This document shows, piece after piece, positions 46,773 to 59,637 of a stretch of DNA of 64,000 nucleotides. How positions within the stretch are numbered: the first letter of the stretch is position 1; every line of letters starts with the position of its first letter. The notes beneath the pieces are model-generated. The model saw only the letters and a program-made list of their open reading frames with translations, was not told where the DNA came from and did no database searches. Position numbers and translations under genes: made by a program. The DNA is taken from positions 3,286,001-3,350,000 of the forward strand of contig JAUCEF010000007.1 in the NCBI GenBank assembly GCA_033558025.1, given 5' to 3'. Origin of the DNA: Phytophthora sp. 'mugwort' (lineage: Eukaryota; Oomycota; Peronosporomycetes; Peronosporales; Peronosporaceae).

Positions 46773-47249
46773 GCCTAACCCAACCTCGCACGCCCAATCC
46801 GGAACCAGATCGAGTCGCAGCCAATTCGTATACTCACGGCCCTCGTATGCCTGCTGCACATATTCTCTTTGCATACAATCGCTCTCGTGGATCTACGGCG
46901 AGTCGCGCACTCTCGTTTCGCCGACCAGCACGCGTCGATTCCCACCGGCTGACCACTTTTGGCATCGCAATTCTGAGAGAATATGGGTCTTTGTGCGGCT
47001 TGGCTGGCTTGTGAGCGATACTGCCAGCTCCGGGCCGCTCAAGATAACTGGCGGCATTGTCAGTGAAGTCGGCGGGTGAAACCAGTCTGTCGGCCTCGTG
47101 GAGTCGAAGTTGGTAGATCCGATCCTGAGCGACAACGGCCCGATAAACGCGCCGCAGCAACACACAGTACGCCAGACGTCGTGCCAAGTAGACCCACAGC
47201 GCGGCAACAACTGTGAGCGAGGTGGGGCGAATATTTGCAGTTCAAAACG

Positions 47250-47321
47250 AGGTCCTACCGGGATTTGAACCCGGATCGCTGGATTCAGAGTCCAGAGTGC
47301 TAACCATTACACCATAAGACC
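47250..47321 (-). tRNA. tRNA-Gln(CUG), unit 40
   Basis: Canonical CUG copy. Confidence 0.96.
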
Positions 47322-47428
47322 AGCACTAACTTACACACACACAAGCAAATTGGCAAACTAGATTTGCACTCCCACACGACAGCCAGCGCCGTACCGACAC
47401 CCCACGCTTGCAACGCCGCACAAAAACA

Positions 47429-47500
47429 AGCTCCTACCGGGATTTGAACCCGGATCGCTGGATTCAAAGTCCAGAGTGCTAACCATTACACCATAAGAGC
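47429..47500 (-). tRNA. tRNA-Gln(UUG), unit 41
   Basis: Canonical UUG copy. Confidence 0.96.
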
Positions 47501-47977
47501 GCCTAACCCAACCTCGCACGCCCAATCCGGAACCAGAACGAGTCGCAGCCAATTCGTATACTCACGGCCCTCGTATGCCTGCTGCACATATTCTCTTTGC
47601 ATACAATCGCTCTCGTGGATCTACGGCGAGTCGCGCACTCTCGTTTCGCCGACCAGCACGCGTCGATTCCCACCGGCTGACCACTTTTGGCATCGCAATT
47701 CTGAGAGAATATGGGTCTTTGTGCGGCTTGGCTGGCTTGTGAGCGATACTGCCAGCTCCGGGCCGCTCAAGATAACTGGCGGCATTGTCAGTGAAGTCGG
47801 CGGGTGAAACCAGTCTGTCGGCCTCGTGGAGTCGAAGTTGGTAGATCCGATCCTGAGCGACAACGGCCCGATAAACGCGCCGCAGCAACACACAGTACGC
47901 CAGACGTCGTGCCAAGTAGACCCACAGCGCGGCAACAACTGTGAGCGAGGTGGGGCGAATATTTGCAGTTCAAAACG

Positions 47978-48049
47978 AGGTCCTACCGGGATTTGAACCC
48001 GGATCGCTGGATTCAGAGTCCAGAGTGCTAACCATTACACCATAAGACC
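47978..48049 (-). tRNA. tRNA-Gln(CUG), unit 41
   Basis: Canonical CUG copy. Confidence 0.96.
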
Positions 48050-48156
48050 AGCACTAACTTACACACACACAAGCAAATTGGCAAACTAGATTTGCACTCC
48101 CACACGACAGCCAGCGCCGTACCGACACCCCACGCTTGCAACGCCGCACAAAAACA

Positions 48157-48228
48157 AGCTCCTACCGGGATTTGAACCCGGATCGCTGGATTCAAAGTCC
48201 AGAGTGCTAACCATTACACCATAAGAGC
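48157..48228 (-). tRNA. tRNA-Gln(UUG), unit 42
   Basis: Canonical UUG copy. Confidence 0.96.
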
Positions 48229-48705
48229 GCCTAACCCAACCTCGCACGCCCAATCCGGAACCAGAACGAGTCGCAGCCAATTCGTATACTCACGGCCCTC
48301 GTATGCCTGCTGCACATATTCTCTTTGCATACAATCGCTCTCGTGGATCTACGGCGAGTCGCGCACTCTCGTTTCGCCGACCAGCACGCGTCGATTCCCA
48401 CCGGCTGACCACTTTTGGCATCGCAATTCTGAGAGAATATGGGTCTTTGTGCGGCTTGGCTGGCTTGTGAGCGATACTGCCAGCTCCGGGCCGCTCAAGA
48501 TAACTGGCGGCATTGTCAGTGAAGTCGGCGGGTGAAACCAGTCTGTCGGCCTCGTGGAGTCGAAGTTGGTAGATCCGATCCTGAGCGACAACGGCCCGAT
48601 AAACGCGCCGCAGCAACACACAGTACGCCAGACGTCGTGCCAAGTAGACCCACAGCGCGGCAACAACTGTGAGCGAGGTGGGGCGAATATTTGCAGTTCA
48701 AAACG

Positions 48706-48777
48706 AGGTCCTACCGGGATTTGAACCCGGATCGCTGGATTCAGAGTCCAGAGTGCTAACCATTACACCATAAGACC
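48706..48777 (-). tRNA. tRNA-Gln(CUG), unit 42
   Basis: Canonical CUG copy. Confidence 0.96.
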
Positions 48778-48884
48778 AGCACTAACTTACACACACACAA
48801 GCAAATTGGCAAACTAGATTTGCACTCCCACACGACAGCCAGCGCCGTACCGACACCCCACGCTTGCAACGCCGCACAAAAACA

Positions 48885-48956
48885 AGCTCCTACCGGGATT
48901 TGAACCCGGATCGCTGGATTCAAAGTCCAGAGTGCTAACCATTACACCATAAGAGC
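48885..48956 (-). tRNA. tRNA-Gln(UUG), unit 43
   Basis: Canonical UUG copy. Confidence 0.96.
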
Positions 48957-49433
48957 GCCTAACCCAACCTCGCACGCCCAATCCGGAACCAGAACGAGTC
49001 GCAGCCAATTCGTATACTCACGGCCCTCGTATGCCTGCTGCACATATTCTCTTTGCATACAATCGCTCTCGTGGATCTACGGCGAGTCGCGCACTCTCGT
49101 TTCGCCGACCAGCACGCGTCGATTCCCACCGGCTGACCACTTTTGGCATCGCAATTCTGAGAGAATATGGGTCTTTGTGCGGCTTGGCTGGCTTGTGAGC
49201 GATACTGCCAGCTCCGGGCCGCTCAAGATAACTGGCGGCATTGTCAGTGAAGTCGGCGGGTGAAACCAGTCTGTCGGCCTCGTGGAGTCGAAGTTGGTAG
49301 ATCCGATCCTGAGCGACAACGGCCCGATAAACGCGCCGCAGCAACACACAGTACGCCAGACGTCGTGCCAAGTAGACCCACAGCGCGGCAACAACTGTGA
49401 GCGAGGTGGGGCGAATATTTGCAGTTCAAAACG

Positions 49434-49505
49434 AGGTCCTACCGGGATTTGAACCCGGATCGCTGGATTCAGAGTCCAGAGTGCTAACCATTACACCATA
49501 AGACC
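49434..49505 (-). tRNA. tRNA-Gln(CUG), unit 43
   Basis: Canonical CUG copy. Confidence 0.96.
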
Positions 49506-49612
49506 AGCACTAACTTACACACACACAAGCAAATTGGCAAACTAGATTTGCACTCCCACACGACAGCCAGCGCCGTACCGACACCCCACGCTTGCAACGC
49601 CGCACAAAAACA

Positions 49613-49684
49613 AGCTCCTACCGGGATTTGAACCCGGATCGCTGGATTCAAAGTCCAGAGTGCTAACCATTACACCATAAGAGC
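49613..49684 (-). tRNA. tRNA-Gln(UUG), unit 44
   Basis: Canonical UUG copy. Confidence 0.96.
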
Positions 49685-50161
49685 GCCTAACCCAACCTCG
49701 CACGCCCAATCCGGAACCAGAACGAGTCGCAGCCAATTCGTATACTCACGGCCCTCGTATGCCTGCTGCACATATTCTCTTTGCATACAATCGCTCTCGT
49801 GGATCTACGGCGAGTCGCGCACTCTCGTTTCGCCGACCAGCACGCGTCGATTCCCACCGGCTGACCACTTTTGGCATCGCAATTCTGAGAGAATATGGGT
49901 CTTTGTGCGGCTTGGCTGGCTTGTGAGCGATACTGCCAGCTCCGGGCCGCTCAAGATAACTGGCGGCATTGTCAGTGAAGTCGGCGGGTGAAACCAGTCT
50001 GTCGGCCTCGTGGAGTCGAAGTTGGTAGATCCGATCCTGAGCGACAACGGCCCGATAAACGCGCCGCAGCAACACACAGTACGCCAGACGTCGTGCCAAG
50101 TAGACCCACAGCGCGGCAACAACTGTGAGCGAGGTGGGGCGAATATTTGCAGTTCAAAACG

Positions 50162-50233
50162 AGGTCCTACCGGGATTTGAACCCGGATCGCTGGATTCAG
50201 AGTCCAGAGTGCTAACCATTACACCATAAGACC
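50162..50233 (-). tRNA. tRNA-Gln(CUG), unit 44
   Basis: Canonical CUG copy. Confidence 0.96.
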
Positions 50234-50340
50234 AGCACTAACTTACACACACACAAGCAAATTGGCAAACTAGATTTGCACTCCCACACGACAGCCAGCG
50301 CCGTACCGACACCCCACGCTTGCAACGCCGCACAAAAACA

Positions 50341-50412
50341 AGCTCCTACCGGGATTTGAACCCGGATCGCTGGATTCAAAGTCCAGAGTGCTAACCATTA
50401 CACCATAAGAGC
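50341..50412 (-). tRNA. tRNA-Gln(UUG), unit 45
   Basis: Canonical UUG copy. Confidence 0.96.
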
Positions 50413-50889
50413 GCCTAACCCAACCTCGCACGCCCAATCCGGAACCAGATCGAGTCGCAGCCAATTCGTATACTCACGGCCCTCGTATGCCTGCTGCACA
50501 TATTCTCTTTGCATACAATCGCTCTCGTGGATCTACGGCGAGTCGCGCACTCTCGTTTCGCCGACCAGCACGCGTCGATTCCCACCGGCTGACCACTTTT
50601 GGCATCGCAATTCTGAGAGAATATGGGTCTTTGTGCGGCTTGGCTGGCTTGTGAGCGATACTGCCAGCTCCGGGCCGCTCAAGATAACTGGCGGCATTGT
50701 CAGTGAAGTCGGCGGGTGAAACCAGTCTGTCGGCCTCGTGGAGTCGAAGTTGGTAGATCCGATCCTGAGCGACAACGGCCCGATAAACGCGCCGCAGCAA
50801 CACACAGTACGCCAGACGTCGTGCCAAGTAGACCCACAGCGCGGCAACAACTGTGAGCGAGGTGGGGCGAATATTTGCAGTTCAAAACG

Positions 50890-50961
50890 AGGTCCTACCG
50901 GGATTTGAACCCGGATCGCTGGATTCAGAGTCCAGAGTGCTAACCATTACACCATAAGACC
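50890..50961 (-). tRNA. tRNA-Gln(CUG), unit 45
   Basis: Canonical CUG copy. Confidence 0.96.
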
Positions 50962-51068
50962 AGCACTAACTTACACACACACAAGCAAATTGGCAAACTA
51001 GATTTGCACTCCCACACGACAGCCAGCGCCGTACCGACACCCCACGCTTGCAACGCCGCACAAAAACA

Positions 51069-51140
51069 AGCTCCTACCGGGATTTGAACCCGGATCGCTG
51101 GATTCAAAGTCCAGAGTGCTAACCATTACACCATAAGAGC
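51069..51140 (-). tRNA. tRNA-Gln(UUG), unit 46
   Basis: Canonical UUG copy. Confidence 0.96.
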
Positions 51141-51617
51141 GCCTAACCCAACCTCGCACGCCCAATCCGGAACCAGATCGAGTCGCAGCCAATTCGTATA
51201 CTCACGGCCCTCGTATGCCTGCTGCACATATTCTCTTTGCATACAATCGCTCTCGTGGATCTACGGCGAGTCGCGCACTCTCGTTTCGCCGACCAGCACG
51301 CGTCGATTCCCACCGGCTGACCACTTTTGGCATCGCAATTCTGAGAGAATATGGGTCTTTGTGCGGCTTGGCTGGCTTGTGAGCGATACTGCCAGCTCCG
51401 GGCCGCTCAAGATAACTGGCGGCATTGTCAGTGAAGTCGGCGGGTGAAACCAGTCTGTCGGCCTCGTGGAGTCGAAGTTGGTAGATCCGATCCTGAGCGA
51501 CAACGGCCCGATAAACGCGCCGCAGCAACACACAGTACGCCAGACGTCGTGCCAAGTAGACCCACAGCGCGGCAACAACTGTGAGCGAGGTGGGGCGAAT
51601 ATTTGCAGTTCAAAACG

Positions 51618-51689
51618 AGGTCCTACCGGGATTTGAACCCGGATCGCTGGATTCAGAGTCCAGAGTGCTAACCATTACACCATAAGACC
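51618..51689 (-). tRNA. tRNA-Gln(CUG), unit 46
   Basis: Canonical CUG copy. Confidence 0.96.
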
Positions 51690-51796
51690 AGCACTAACTT
51701 ACACACACACAAGCAAATTGGCAAACTAGATTTGTACTCCCACACGACAGCCAGCGCCGTACCGACACCCCACGCTTGCAACGCCGCACAAAAACA

Positions 51797-51868
51797 AGCT
51801 CCTACCGGGATTTGAACCCGGATCGCTGGATTCAAAGTCCAGAGTGCTAACCATTACACCATAAGAGC
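51797..51868 (-). tRNA. tRNA-Gln(UUG), unit 47
   Basis: Canonical UUG copy. Confidence 0.96.
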
Positions 51869-52345
51869 GCCTAACCCAACCTCGCACGCCCAATCCGGAA
51901 CCAGATCGAGTCGCAGCCAATTCGTATACTCACGGCCCTCGTATGCCTGCTGCACATATTCTCTTTGCATACAATCGCTCTCGTGGATCTACGGCGAGTC
52001 GCGCACTCTCGTTTCGCCGACCAGCACGCGTCGATTCCCACCGGCTGACCACTTTTGGCATCGCAATTCTGAGAGAATATGGGTCTTTGTGCGGCTTGGC
52101 TGGCTTGTGAGCGATACTGCCAGCTCCGGGCCGCTCAAGATAACTGGCGGCATTGTCAGTGAAGTCGGCGGGTGAAACCAGTCTGTCGGCCTCGTGGAGT
52201 CGAAGTTGGTAGATCCGATCCTGAGCGACAACGGCCCGATAAACGCGCCGCAGCAACACACAGTACGCCAGACGTCGTGCCAAGTAGACCCACAGCGCGG
52301 CAACAACTGTGAGCGAGGTGGGGCGAATATTTGCAGTTCAAAACG

Positions 52346-52417
52346 AGGTCCTACCGGGATTTGAACCCGGATCGCTGGATTCAGAGTCCAGAGTGCTAAC
52401 CATTACACCATAAGACC
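52346..52417 (-). tRNA. tRNA-Gln(CUG), unit 47
   Basis: Canonical CUG copy. Confidence 0.96.
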
Positions 52418-52524
52418 AGCACTAACTTACACACACACAAGCAAATTGGCAAACTAGATTTGTACTCCCACACGACAGCCAGCGCCGTACCGACACCCCA
52501 CGCTTGCAACGCCGCACAAAAACA

Positions 52525-52596
52525 AGCTCCTACCGGGATTTGAACCCGGATCGCTGGATTCAAAGTCCAGAGTGCTAACCATTACACCATAAGAGC
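52525..52596 (-). tRNA. tRNA-Gln(UUG), unit 48
   Basis: Canonical UUG copy; this 549-bp unit has no CUG gene. Confidence 0.96.
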
Positions 52597-53073
52597 GCCT
52601 AACCCAACCTCGCACGCCCAATCCGGAACCAGATCGAGTCGCAGCCAATTCGTATACTCACGGCCCTCGTATGCCTGCTGCACATATTCTCTTTGCATAC
52701 AATCGCTCTCGTGGATCTACGGCGAGTCGCGCACTCTCGTTTCGCCGACCAGCACGCGTCGATTCCCACCGGCTGACCACTTTTGGCATCGCAATTCTGA
52801 GAGAATATGGGTCTTTGTGCGGCTTGGCTGGCTTGTGAGCGATACTGCCAGCTCCGGGCCGCTCAAGATAACTGGCGGCATTGTCAGTGAAGTCGGCGGG
52901 TGAAACCAGTCTGTCGGCCTCGTGGAGTCGAAGTTGGTAGATCCGATCCTGAGCGACAACGGCCCGATAAACGCGCCGCAGCAACACACAGTACGCCAGA
53001 CGTCGTGCCAAGTAGACCCACAGCGCGGCAACAACTGTGAGCGAGGTGGGGCGAATATTTGCAGTTCAAAACA

Positions 53074-53145
53074 AGCTCCTACCGGGATTTGAACCCGGAT
53101 CGCTGGATTCAAAGTCCAGAGTGCTAACCATTACACCATAAGAGC
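53074..53145 (-). tRNA. tRNA-Gln(UUG), unit 49
   Basis: Canonical UUG copy at the same deletion junction as 28371. Confidence 0.95.
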
Positions 53146-53622
53146 GCCTAACCCAACCTCGCACGCCCAATCCGGAACCAGAACGAGTCGCAGCCAATTC
53201 GTATACTCACGGCCCTCGTATGCCTGCTGCACATATTCTCTTTGCATACAATCGCTCTCGTGGATCTACGGCGAGTCGCGCACTCTCGTTTCGCCGACCA
53301 GCACGCGTCGATTCCCACCGGCTGACCACTTTTGGCATCGCAATTCTGAGAGAATATGGGTCTTTGTGCGGCTTGGCTGGCTTGTGAGCGATACTGCCAG
53401 CTCCGGGCCGCTCAAGATAACTGGCGGCATTGTCAGTGAAGTCGGCGGGTGAAACCAGTCTGTCGGCCTCGTGGAGTCGAAGTTGGTAGATCCGATCCTG
53501 AGCGACAACGGCCCGATAAACGCGCCGCAGCAACACACAGTACGCCAGACGTCGTGCCAAGTAGACCCACAGCGCGGCAACAACTGTGAGCGAGGTGGGG
53601 CGAATATTTGCAGTTCAAAACG

Positions 53623-53694
53623 AGGTCCTACCGGGATTTGAACCCGGATCGCTGGATTCAGAGTCCAGAGTGCTAACCATTACACCATAAGACC
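53623..53694 (-). tRNA. tRNA-Gln(CUG), unit 49
   Basis: Canonical CUG copy. Confidence 0.96.
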
Positions 53695-53801
53695 AGCACT
53701 AACTTACACACACACAAGCAAATTGGCAAACTAGATTTGCACTCCCACACGACAGCCAGCGCCGTACCGACACCCCACGCTTGCAACGCCGCACAAAAAC
53801 A

Positions 53802-53873
53802 AGCTCCTACCGGGATTTGAACCCGGATCGCTGGATTCAAAGTCCAGAGTGCTAACCATTACACCATAAGAGC
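53802..53873 (-). tRNA. tRNA-Gln(UUG), unit 50
   Basis: Canonical UUG copy; this 549-bp unit has no CUG gene. Confidence 0.96.
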
Positions 53874-54350
53874 GCCTAACCCAACCTCGCACGCCCAATC
53901 CGGAACCAGATCGAGTCGCAGCCAATTCGTATACTCACGGCCCTCGTATGCCTGCTGCACATATTCTCTTTGCATACAATCGCTCTCGTGGATCTACGGC
54001 GAGTCGCGCACTCTCGTTTCGCCGACCAGCACGCGTCGATTCCCACCGGCTGACCACTTTTGGCATCGCAATTCTGAGAGAATATGGGTCTTTGTGCGGC
54101 TTGGCTGGCTTGTGAGCGATACTGCCAGCTCCGGGCCGCTCAAGATAACTGGCGGCATTGTCAGTGAAGTCGGCGGGTGAAACCAGTCTGTCGGCCTCGT
54201 GGAGTCGAAGTTGGTAGATCCGATCCTGAGCGACAACGGCCCGATAAACGCGCCGCAGCAACACACAGTACGCCAGACGTCGTGCCAAGTAGACCCACAG
54301 CGCGGCAACAACTGTGAGCGAGGTGGGGCGAATATTTGCAGTTCAAAACA

Positions 54351-54422
54351 AGCTCCTACCGGGATTTGAACCCGGATCGCTGGATTCAAAGTCCAGAGTG
54401 CTAACCATTACACCATAAGAGC
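54351..54422 (-). tRNA. tRNA-Gln(UUG), unit 51
   Basis: Canonical UUG copy at the same deletion junction as 28371. Confidence 0.95.
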
Positions 54423-54899
54423 GCCTAACCCAACCTCGCACGCCCAATCCGGAACCAGAACGAGTCGCAGCCAATTCGTATACTCACGGCCCTCGTATGC
54501 CTGCTGCACATATTCTCTTTGCATACAATCGCTCTCGTGGATCTACGGCGAGTCGCGCACTCTCGTTTCGCCGACCAGCACGCGTCGATTCCCACCGGCT
54601 GACCACTTTTGGCATCGCAATTCTGAGAGAATATGGGTCTTTGTGCGGCTTGGCTGGCTTGTGAGCGATACTGCCAGCTCCGGGCCGCTCAAGATAACTG
54701 GCGGCATTGTCAGTGAAGTCGGCGGGTGAAACCAGTCTGTCGGCCTCGTGGAGTCGAAGTTGGTAGATCCGATCCTGAGCGACAACGGCCCGATAAACGC
54801 GCCGCAGCAACACACAGTACGCCAGACGTCGTGCCAAGTAGACCCACAGCGCGGCAACAACTGTGAGCGAGGTGGGGCGAATATTTGCAGTTCAAAACG

Positions 54900-54971
54900 A
54901 GGTCCTACCGGGATTTGAACCCGGATCGCTGGATTCAGAGTCCAGAGTGCTAACCATTACACCATAAGACC
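54900..54971 (-). tRNA. tRNA-Gln(CUG), unit 51
   Basis: Canonical CUG copy. Confidence 0.96.
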
Positions 54972-55078
54972 AGCACTAACTTACACACACACAAGCAAAT
55001 TGGCAAACTAGATTTGCACTCCCACACGACAGCCAGCGCCGTACCGACACCCCACGCTTGCAACGCCGCACAAAAACA

Positions 55079-55150
55079 AGCTCCTACCGGGATTTGAACC
55101 CGGATCGCTGGATTCAAAGTCCAGAGTGCTAACCATTACACCATAAGAGC
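55079..55150 (-). tRNA. tRNA-Gln(UUG), unit 52
   Basis: Canonical UUG copy. Confidence 0.96.
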
Positions 55151-55627
55151 GCCTAACCCAACCTCGCACGCCCAATCCGGAACCAGATCGAGTCGCAGCC
55201 AATTCGTATACTCACGGCCCTCGTATGCCTGCTGCACATATTCTCTTTGCATACAATCGCTCTCGTGGATCTACGGCGAGTCGCGCACTCTCGTTTCGCC
55301 GACCAGCACGCGTCGATTCCCACCGGCTGACCACTTTTGGCATCGCAATTCTGAGAGAATATGGGTCTTTGTGCGGCTTGGCTGGCTTGTGAGCGATACT
55401 GCCAGCTCCGGGCCGCTCAAGATAACTGGCGGCATTGTCAGTGAAGTCGGCGGGTGAAACCAGTCTGTCGGCCTCGTGGAGTCGAAGTTGGTAGATCCGA
55501 TCCTGAGCGACAACGGCCCGATAAACGCGCCGCCGCAACACACAGTACGCCAGACGTCGTGCCAAGTAGACCCACAGCGCGGCAACAACTGTGAGCGAGG
55601 TGGGGCGAATATTTGCAGTTCAAAACG

Positions 55628-55699
55628 AGGTCCTACCGGGATTTGAACCCGGATCGCTGGATTCAGAGTCCAGAGTGCTAACCATTACACCATAAGACC
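55628..55699 (-). tRNA. tRNA-Gln(CUG), unit 52
   Basis: Canonical CUG copy. Confidence 0.96.
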
Positions 55700-55806
55700 A
55701 GCACTAACTTACACACACACAAGCAAATTGGCAAACTAGATTTGCACTCCCACACGACAGCCAGCGCCGTACCGACACCCCACGCTTGCAACGCCGCACA
55801 AAAACA

Positions 55807-55878
55807 AGCTCCTACCGGGATTTGAACCCGGATCGCTGGATTCAAAGTCCAGAGTGCTAACCATTACACCATAAGAGC
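55807..55878 (-). tRNA. tRNA-Gln(UUG), unit 53
   Basis: Canonical UUG copy; this 549-bp unit has no CUG gene. Confidence 0.96.
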
Positions 55879-56355
55879 GCCTAACCCAACCTCGCACGCC
55901 CAATCCGGAACCAGATCGAGTCGCAGCCAATTCGTATACTCACGGCCCTCGTATGCCTGCTGCACATATTCTCTTTGCATACAATCGCTCTCGTGGATCT
56001 ACGGCGAGTCGCGCACTCTCGTTTCGCCGACCAGCACGCGTCGATTCCCACCGGCTGACCACTTTTGGCATCGCAATTCTGAGAGAATATGGGTCTTTGT
56101 GCGGCTTGGCTGGCTTGTGAGCGATACTGCCAGCTCCGGGCCGCTCAAGATAACTGGCGGCATTGTCAGTGAAGTCGGCGGGTGAAACCAGTCTGTCGGC
56201 CTCGTGGAGTCGAAGTTGGTAGATCCGATCCTGAGCGACAACGGCCCGATAAACGCGCCGCAGCAACACACAGTACGCCAGACGTCGTGCCAAGTAGACC
56301 CACAGCGCGGCAACAACTGTGAGCGAGGTGGGGCGAATATTTGCAGTTCAAAACA

Positions 56356-56427
56356 AGCTCCTACCGGGATTTGAACCCGGATCGCTGGATTCAAAGTCCA
56401 GACTGCTAACCATTACACCATAAGAGC
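56356..56427 (-). tRNA. tRNA-Gln(UUG), unit 54, D-stem variant
   Basis: C25 is G, so the D-stem pair 10:25 is G-G. It sits at a deletion junction, and its own 549-bp unit also lacks the CUG gene. Confidence 0.88.
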
Positions 56428-56904
56428 GCCTAACCCAACCTCGCACGCCCAATCCGGAACCAGAACGAGTCGCAGCCAATTCGTATACTCACGGCCCTCG
56501 TATGCCTGCTGCACATATTCTCTTTGCATACAATCGCTCTCGTGGATCTACGGCGAGTCGCGCACTCTCGTTTCGCCGACCAGCACGCGTCGATTCCCAC
56601 CGGCTGACCACTTTTGGCATCGCAATTCTGAGAGAATATGGGTCTTTGTGCGGCTTGGCTGGCTTGTGAGCGATACTGCCAGCTCCGGGCCGCTCAAGAT
56701 AACTGGCGGCATTGTCAGTGAAGTCGGCGGGTGAAACCAGTCTGTCGGCCTCGTGGAGTCGAAGTTGGTAGATCCGATCCTGAGCGACAACGGCCCGATA
56801 AACGCGCCGCAGCAACACACAGTACGCCAGACGTCGTGCCAAGTAGACCCACAGCGCGGCAACAACTGTGAGCGAGGTGGGGCGAATATTTGCAGTTCAA
56901 AACA

Positions 56905-56976
56905 AGCTCCTACCGGGATTTGAACCCGGATCGCTGGATTCAAAGTCCAGACTGCTAACCATTACACCATAAGAGC
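56905..56976 (-). tRNA. tRNA-Gln(UUG), unit 55, D-stem variant
   Basis: Same G25 change and same junction as unit 54, so the two are a recent local duplication. Confidence 0.88.
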
Positions 56977-57453
56977 GCCTAACCCAACCTCGCACGCCCA
57001 ATCCGGAACCAGAACGAGTCGCAGCCAATTCGTATACTCACGGCCCTCGTATGCCTGCTGCACATATTCTCTTTGCATACAATCGCTCTCGTGGATCTAC
57101 GGCGAGTCGCGCACTCTCGTTTCGCCGACCAGCACGCGTCGATTCCCACCGGCTGACCACTTTTGGCATCGCAATTCTGAGAGAATATGGGTCTTTGTGC
57201 GGCTTGGCTGGCTTGTGAGCGATACTGCCAGCTCCGGGCCGCTCAAGATAACTGGCGGCATTGTCAGTGAAGTCGGCGGGTGAAACCAGTCTGTCGGCCT
57301 CGTGGAGTCGAAGTTGGTAGATCCGATCCTGAGCGACAACGGCCCGATAAACGCGCCGCAGCAACACACAGTACGCCAGACGTCGTGCCAAGTAGACCCA
57401 CAGCGCGGCAACAACTGTGAGCGAGGTGGGGCGAATATTTGCAGTTCAAAACG

Positions 57454-57525
57454 AGGTCCTACCGGGATTTGAACCCGGATCGCTGGATTCAGAGTCCAGA
57501 GTGCTAACCATTACACCATAAGACC
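57454..57525 (-). tRNA. tRNA-Gln(CUG), unit 55
   Basis: Canonical CUG copy. Confidence 0.96.
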
Positions 57526-57632
57526 AGCACTAACTTACACACACACAAGCAAATTGGCAAACTAGATTTGCACTCCCACACGACAGCCAGCGCCGTACCG
57601 ACACCCCACGCTTGCAACGCCGCACAAAAACA

Positions 57633-57704
57633 AGCTCCTACCGGGATTTGAACCCGGATCGCTGGATTCAAAGTCCAGAGTGCTAACCATTACACCATAA
57701 GAGC
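57633..57704 (-). tRNA. tRNA-Gln(UUG), unit 56
   Basis: Canonical UUG copy. Confidence 0.96.
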
Positions 57705-58181
57705 GCCTAACCCAACCTCGCACGCCCAATCCGGAACCAGATCGAGTCGCAGCCAATTCGTATACTCACGGCCCTCGTATGCCTGCTGCACATATTCTCT
57801 TTGCATACAATCGCTCTCGTGGATCTACGGCGAGTCGCGCACTCTCGTTTCGCCGACCAGCACGCGTCGATTCCCACCGGCTGACCACTTTTGGCATCGC
57901 AATTCTGAGAGAATATGGGTCTTTGTGCGGCTTGGCTGGCTTGTGAGCGATACTGCCAGCTCCGGGCCGCTCAAGATAACTGGCGGCATTGTCAGTGAAG
58001 TCGGCGGGTGAAACCAGTCTGTCGGCCTCGTGGAGTCGAAGTTGGTAGATCCGATCCTGAGCGACAACGGCCCGATAAACGCGCCGCAGCAACACACAGT
58101 ACGCCAGACGTCGTGCCAAGTAGACCCACAGCGCGGCAACAACTGTGAGCGAGGTGGGGCGAATATTTGCAGTTCAAAACG

Positions 58182-58253
58182 AGGTCCTACCGGGATTTGA
58201 ACCCGGATCGCTGGATTCAGAGTCCAGAGTGCTAACCATTACACCATAAGACC
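58182..58253 (-). tRNA. tRNA-Gln(CUG), unit 56
   Basis: Canonical CUG copy. Confidence 0.96.
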
Positions 58254-58360
58254 AGCACTAACTTACACACACACAAGCAAATTGGCAAACTAGATTTGTA
58301 CTCCCACACGACAGCCAGCGCCGTACCGACACCCCACGCTTGCAACGCCGCACAAAAACA

Positions 58361-58432
58361 AGCTCCTACCGGGATTTGAACCCGGATCGCTGGATTCAAA
58401 GTCCAGAGTGCTAACCATTACACCATAAGAGC
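58361..58432 (-). tRNA. tRNA-Gln(UUG), unit 57
   Basis: Canonical UUG copy. Confidence 0.96.
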
Positions 58433-58909
58433 GCCTAACCCAACCTCGCACGCCCAATCCGGAACCAGATCGAGTCGCAGCCAATTCGTATACTCACGGC
58501 CCTCGTATGCCTGCTGCACATATTCTCTTTGCATACAATCGCTCTCGTGGATCTACGGCGAGTCGCGCACTCTCGTTTCGCCGACCAGCACGCGTCGATT
58601 CCCACCGGCTGACCACTTTTGGCATCGCAATTCTGAGAGAATATGGGTCTTTGTGCGGCTTGGCTGGCTTGTGAGCGATACTGCCAGCTCCGGGCCGCTC
58701 AAGATAACTGGCGGCATTGTCAGTGAAGTCGGCGGGTGAAACCAGTCTGTCGGCCTCGTGGAGTCGAAGTTGGTAGATCCGATCCTGAGCGACAACGGCC
58801 CGATAAACGCGCCGCAGCAACACACAGTACGCCAGACGTCGTGCCAAGTAGACCCACAGCGCGGCAACAACTGTGAGCGAGGTGGGGCGAATATTTGCAG
58901 TTCAAAACG

Positions 58910-58981
58910 AGGTCCTACCGGGATTTGAACCCGGATCGCTGGATTCAGAGTCCAGAGTGCTAACCATTACACCATAAGACC
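58910..58981 (-). tRNA. tRNA-Gln(CUG), unit 57
   Basis: Canonical CUG copy. Confidence 0.96.
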
Positions 58982-59088
58982 AGCACTAACTTACACACAC
59001 ACAAGCAAATTGGCAAACTAGATTTGCACTCCCACACGACAGCCAGCGCCGTACCGACACCCCACGCTTGCAACGCCGCACAAAAACA

Positions 59089-59160
59089 AGCTTCTACCGG
59101 GATTTGAACCCGGATCGCTGGATTCAAAGTCCAGAGTGCTAACCATTACACCATAAGAGC
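59089..59160 (-). tRNA. tRNA-Gln(UUG), unit 58, A69 variant
   Basis: 3' acceptor strand TAGAAGC, giving a C4-A69 mismatch in a UUG gene. Confidence 0.9.
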
Positions 59161-59637
59161 GCCTAACCCAACCTCGCACGCCCAATCCGGAACCAGATCG
59201 AGTCGCAGCCAATTCGTATACTCACGGCCCTCGTATGCCTGCTGCACATATTCTCTTTGCATACAATCGCTCTCGTGGATCTACGGCGAGTCGCGCACTC
59301 TCGTTTCGCCGACCAGCACGCGTCGATTCCCACCGGCTGACCACTTTTGGCATCGCAATTCTGAGAGAATATGGGTCTTTGTGCGGCTTGGCTGGCTTGT
59401 GAGCGATACTGCCAGCTCCGGGCCGCTCAAGATAACTGGCGGCATTGTCAGTGAAGTCGGCGGGTGAAACCAGTCTGTCGGCCTCGTGGAGTCGAAGTTG
59501 GTAGATCCGATCCTGAGCGACAACGGCCCGATAAACGCGCCGCAGCAACACACAGTACGCCAGACGTCGTGCCAAGTAGACCCACAGCGCGGCAACAACT
59601 GTGAGCGAGGTGGGGCGAATATTTGCAGTTCAAAACG

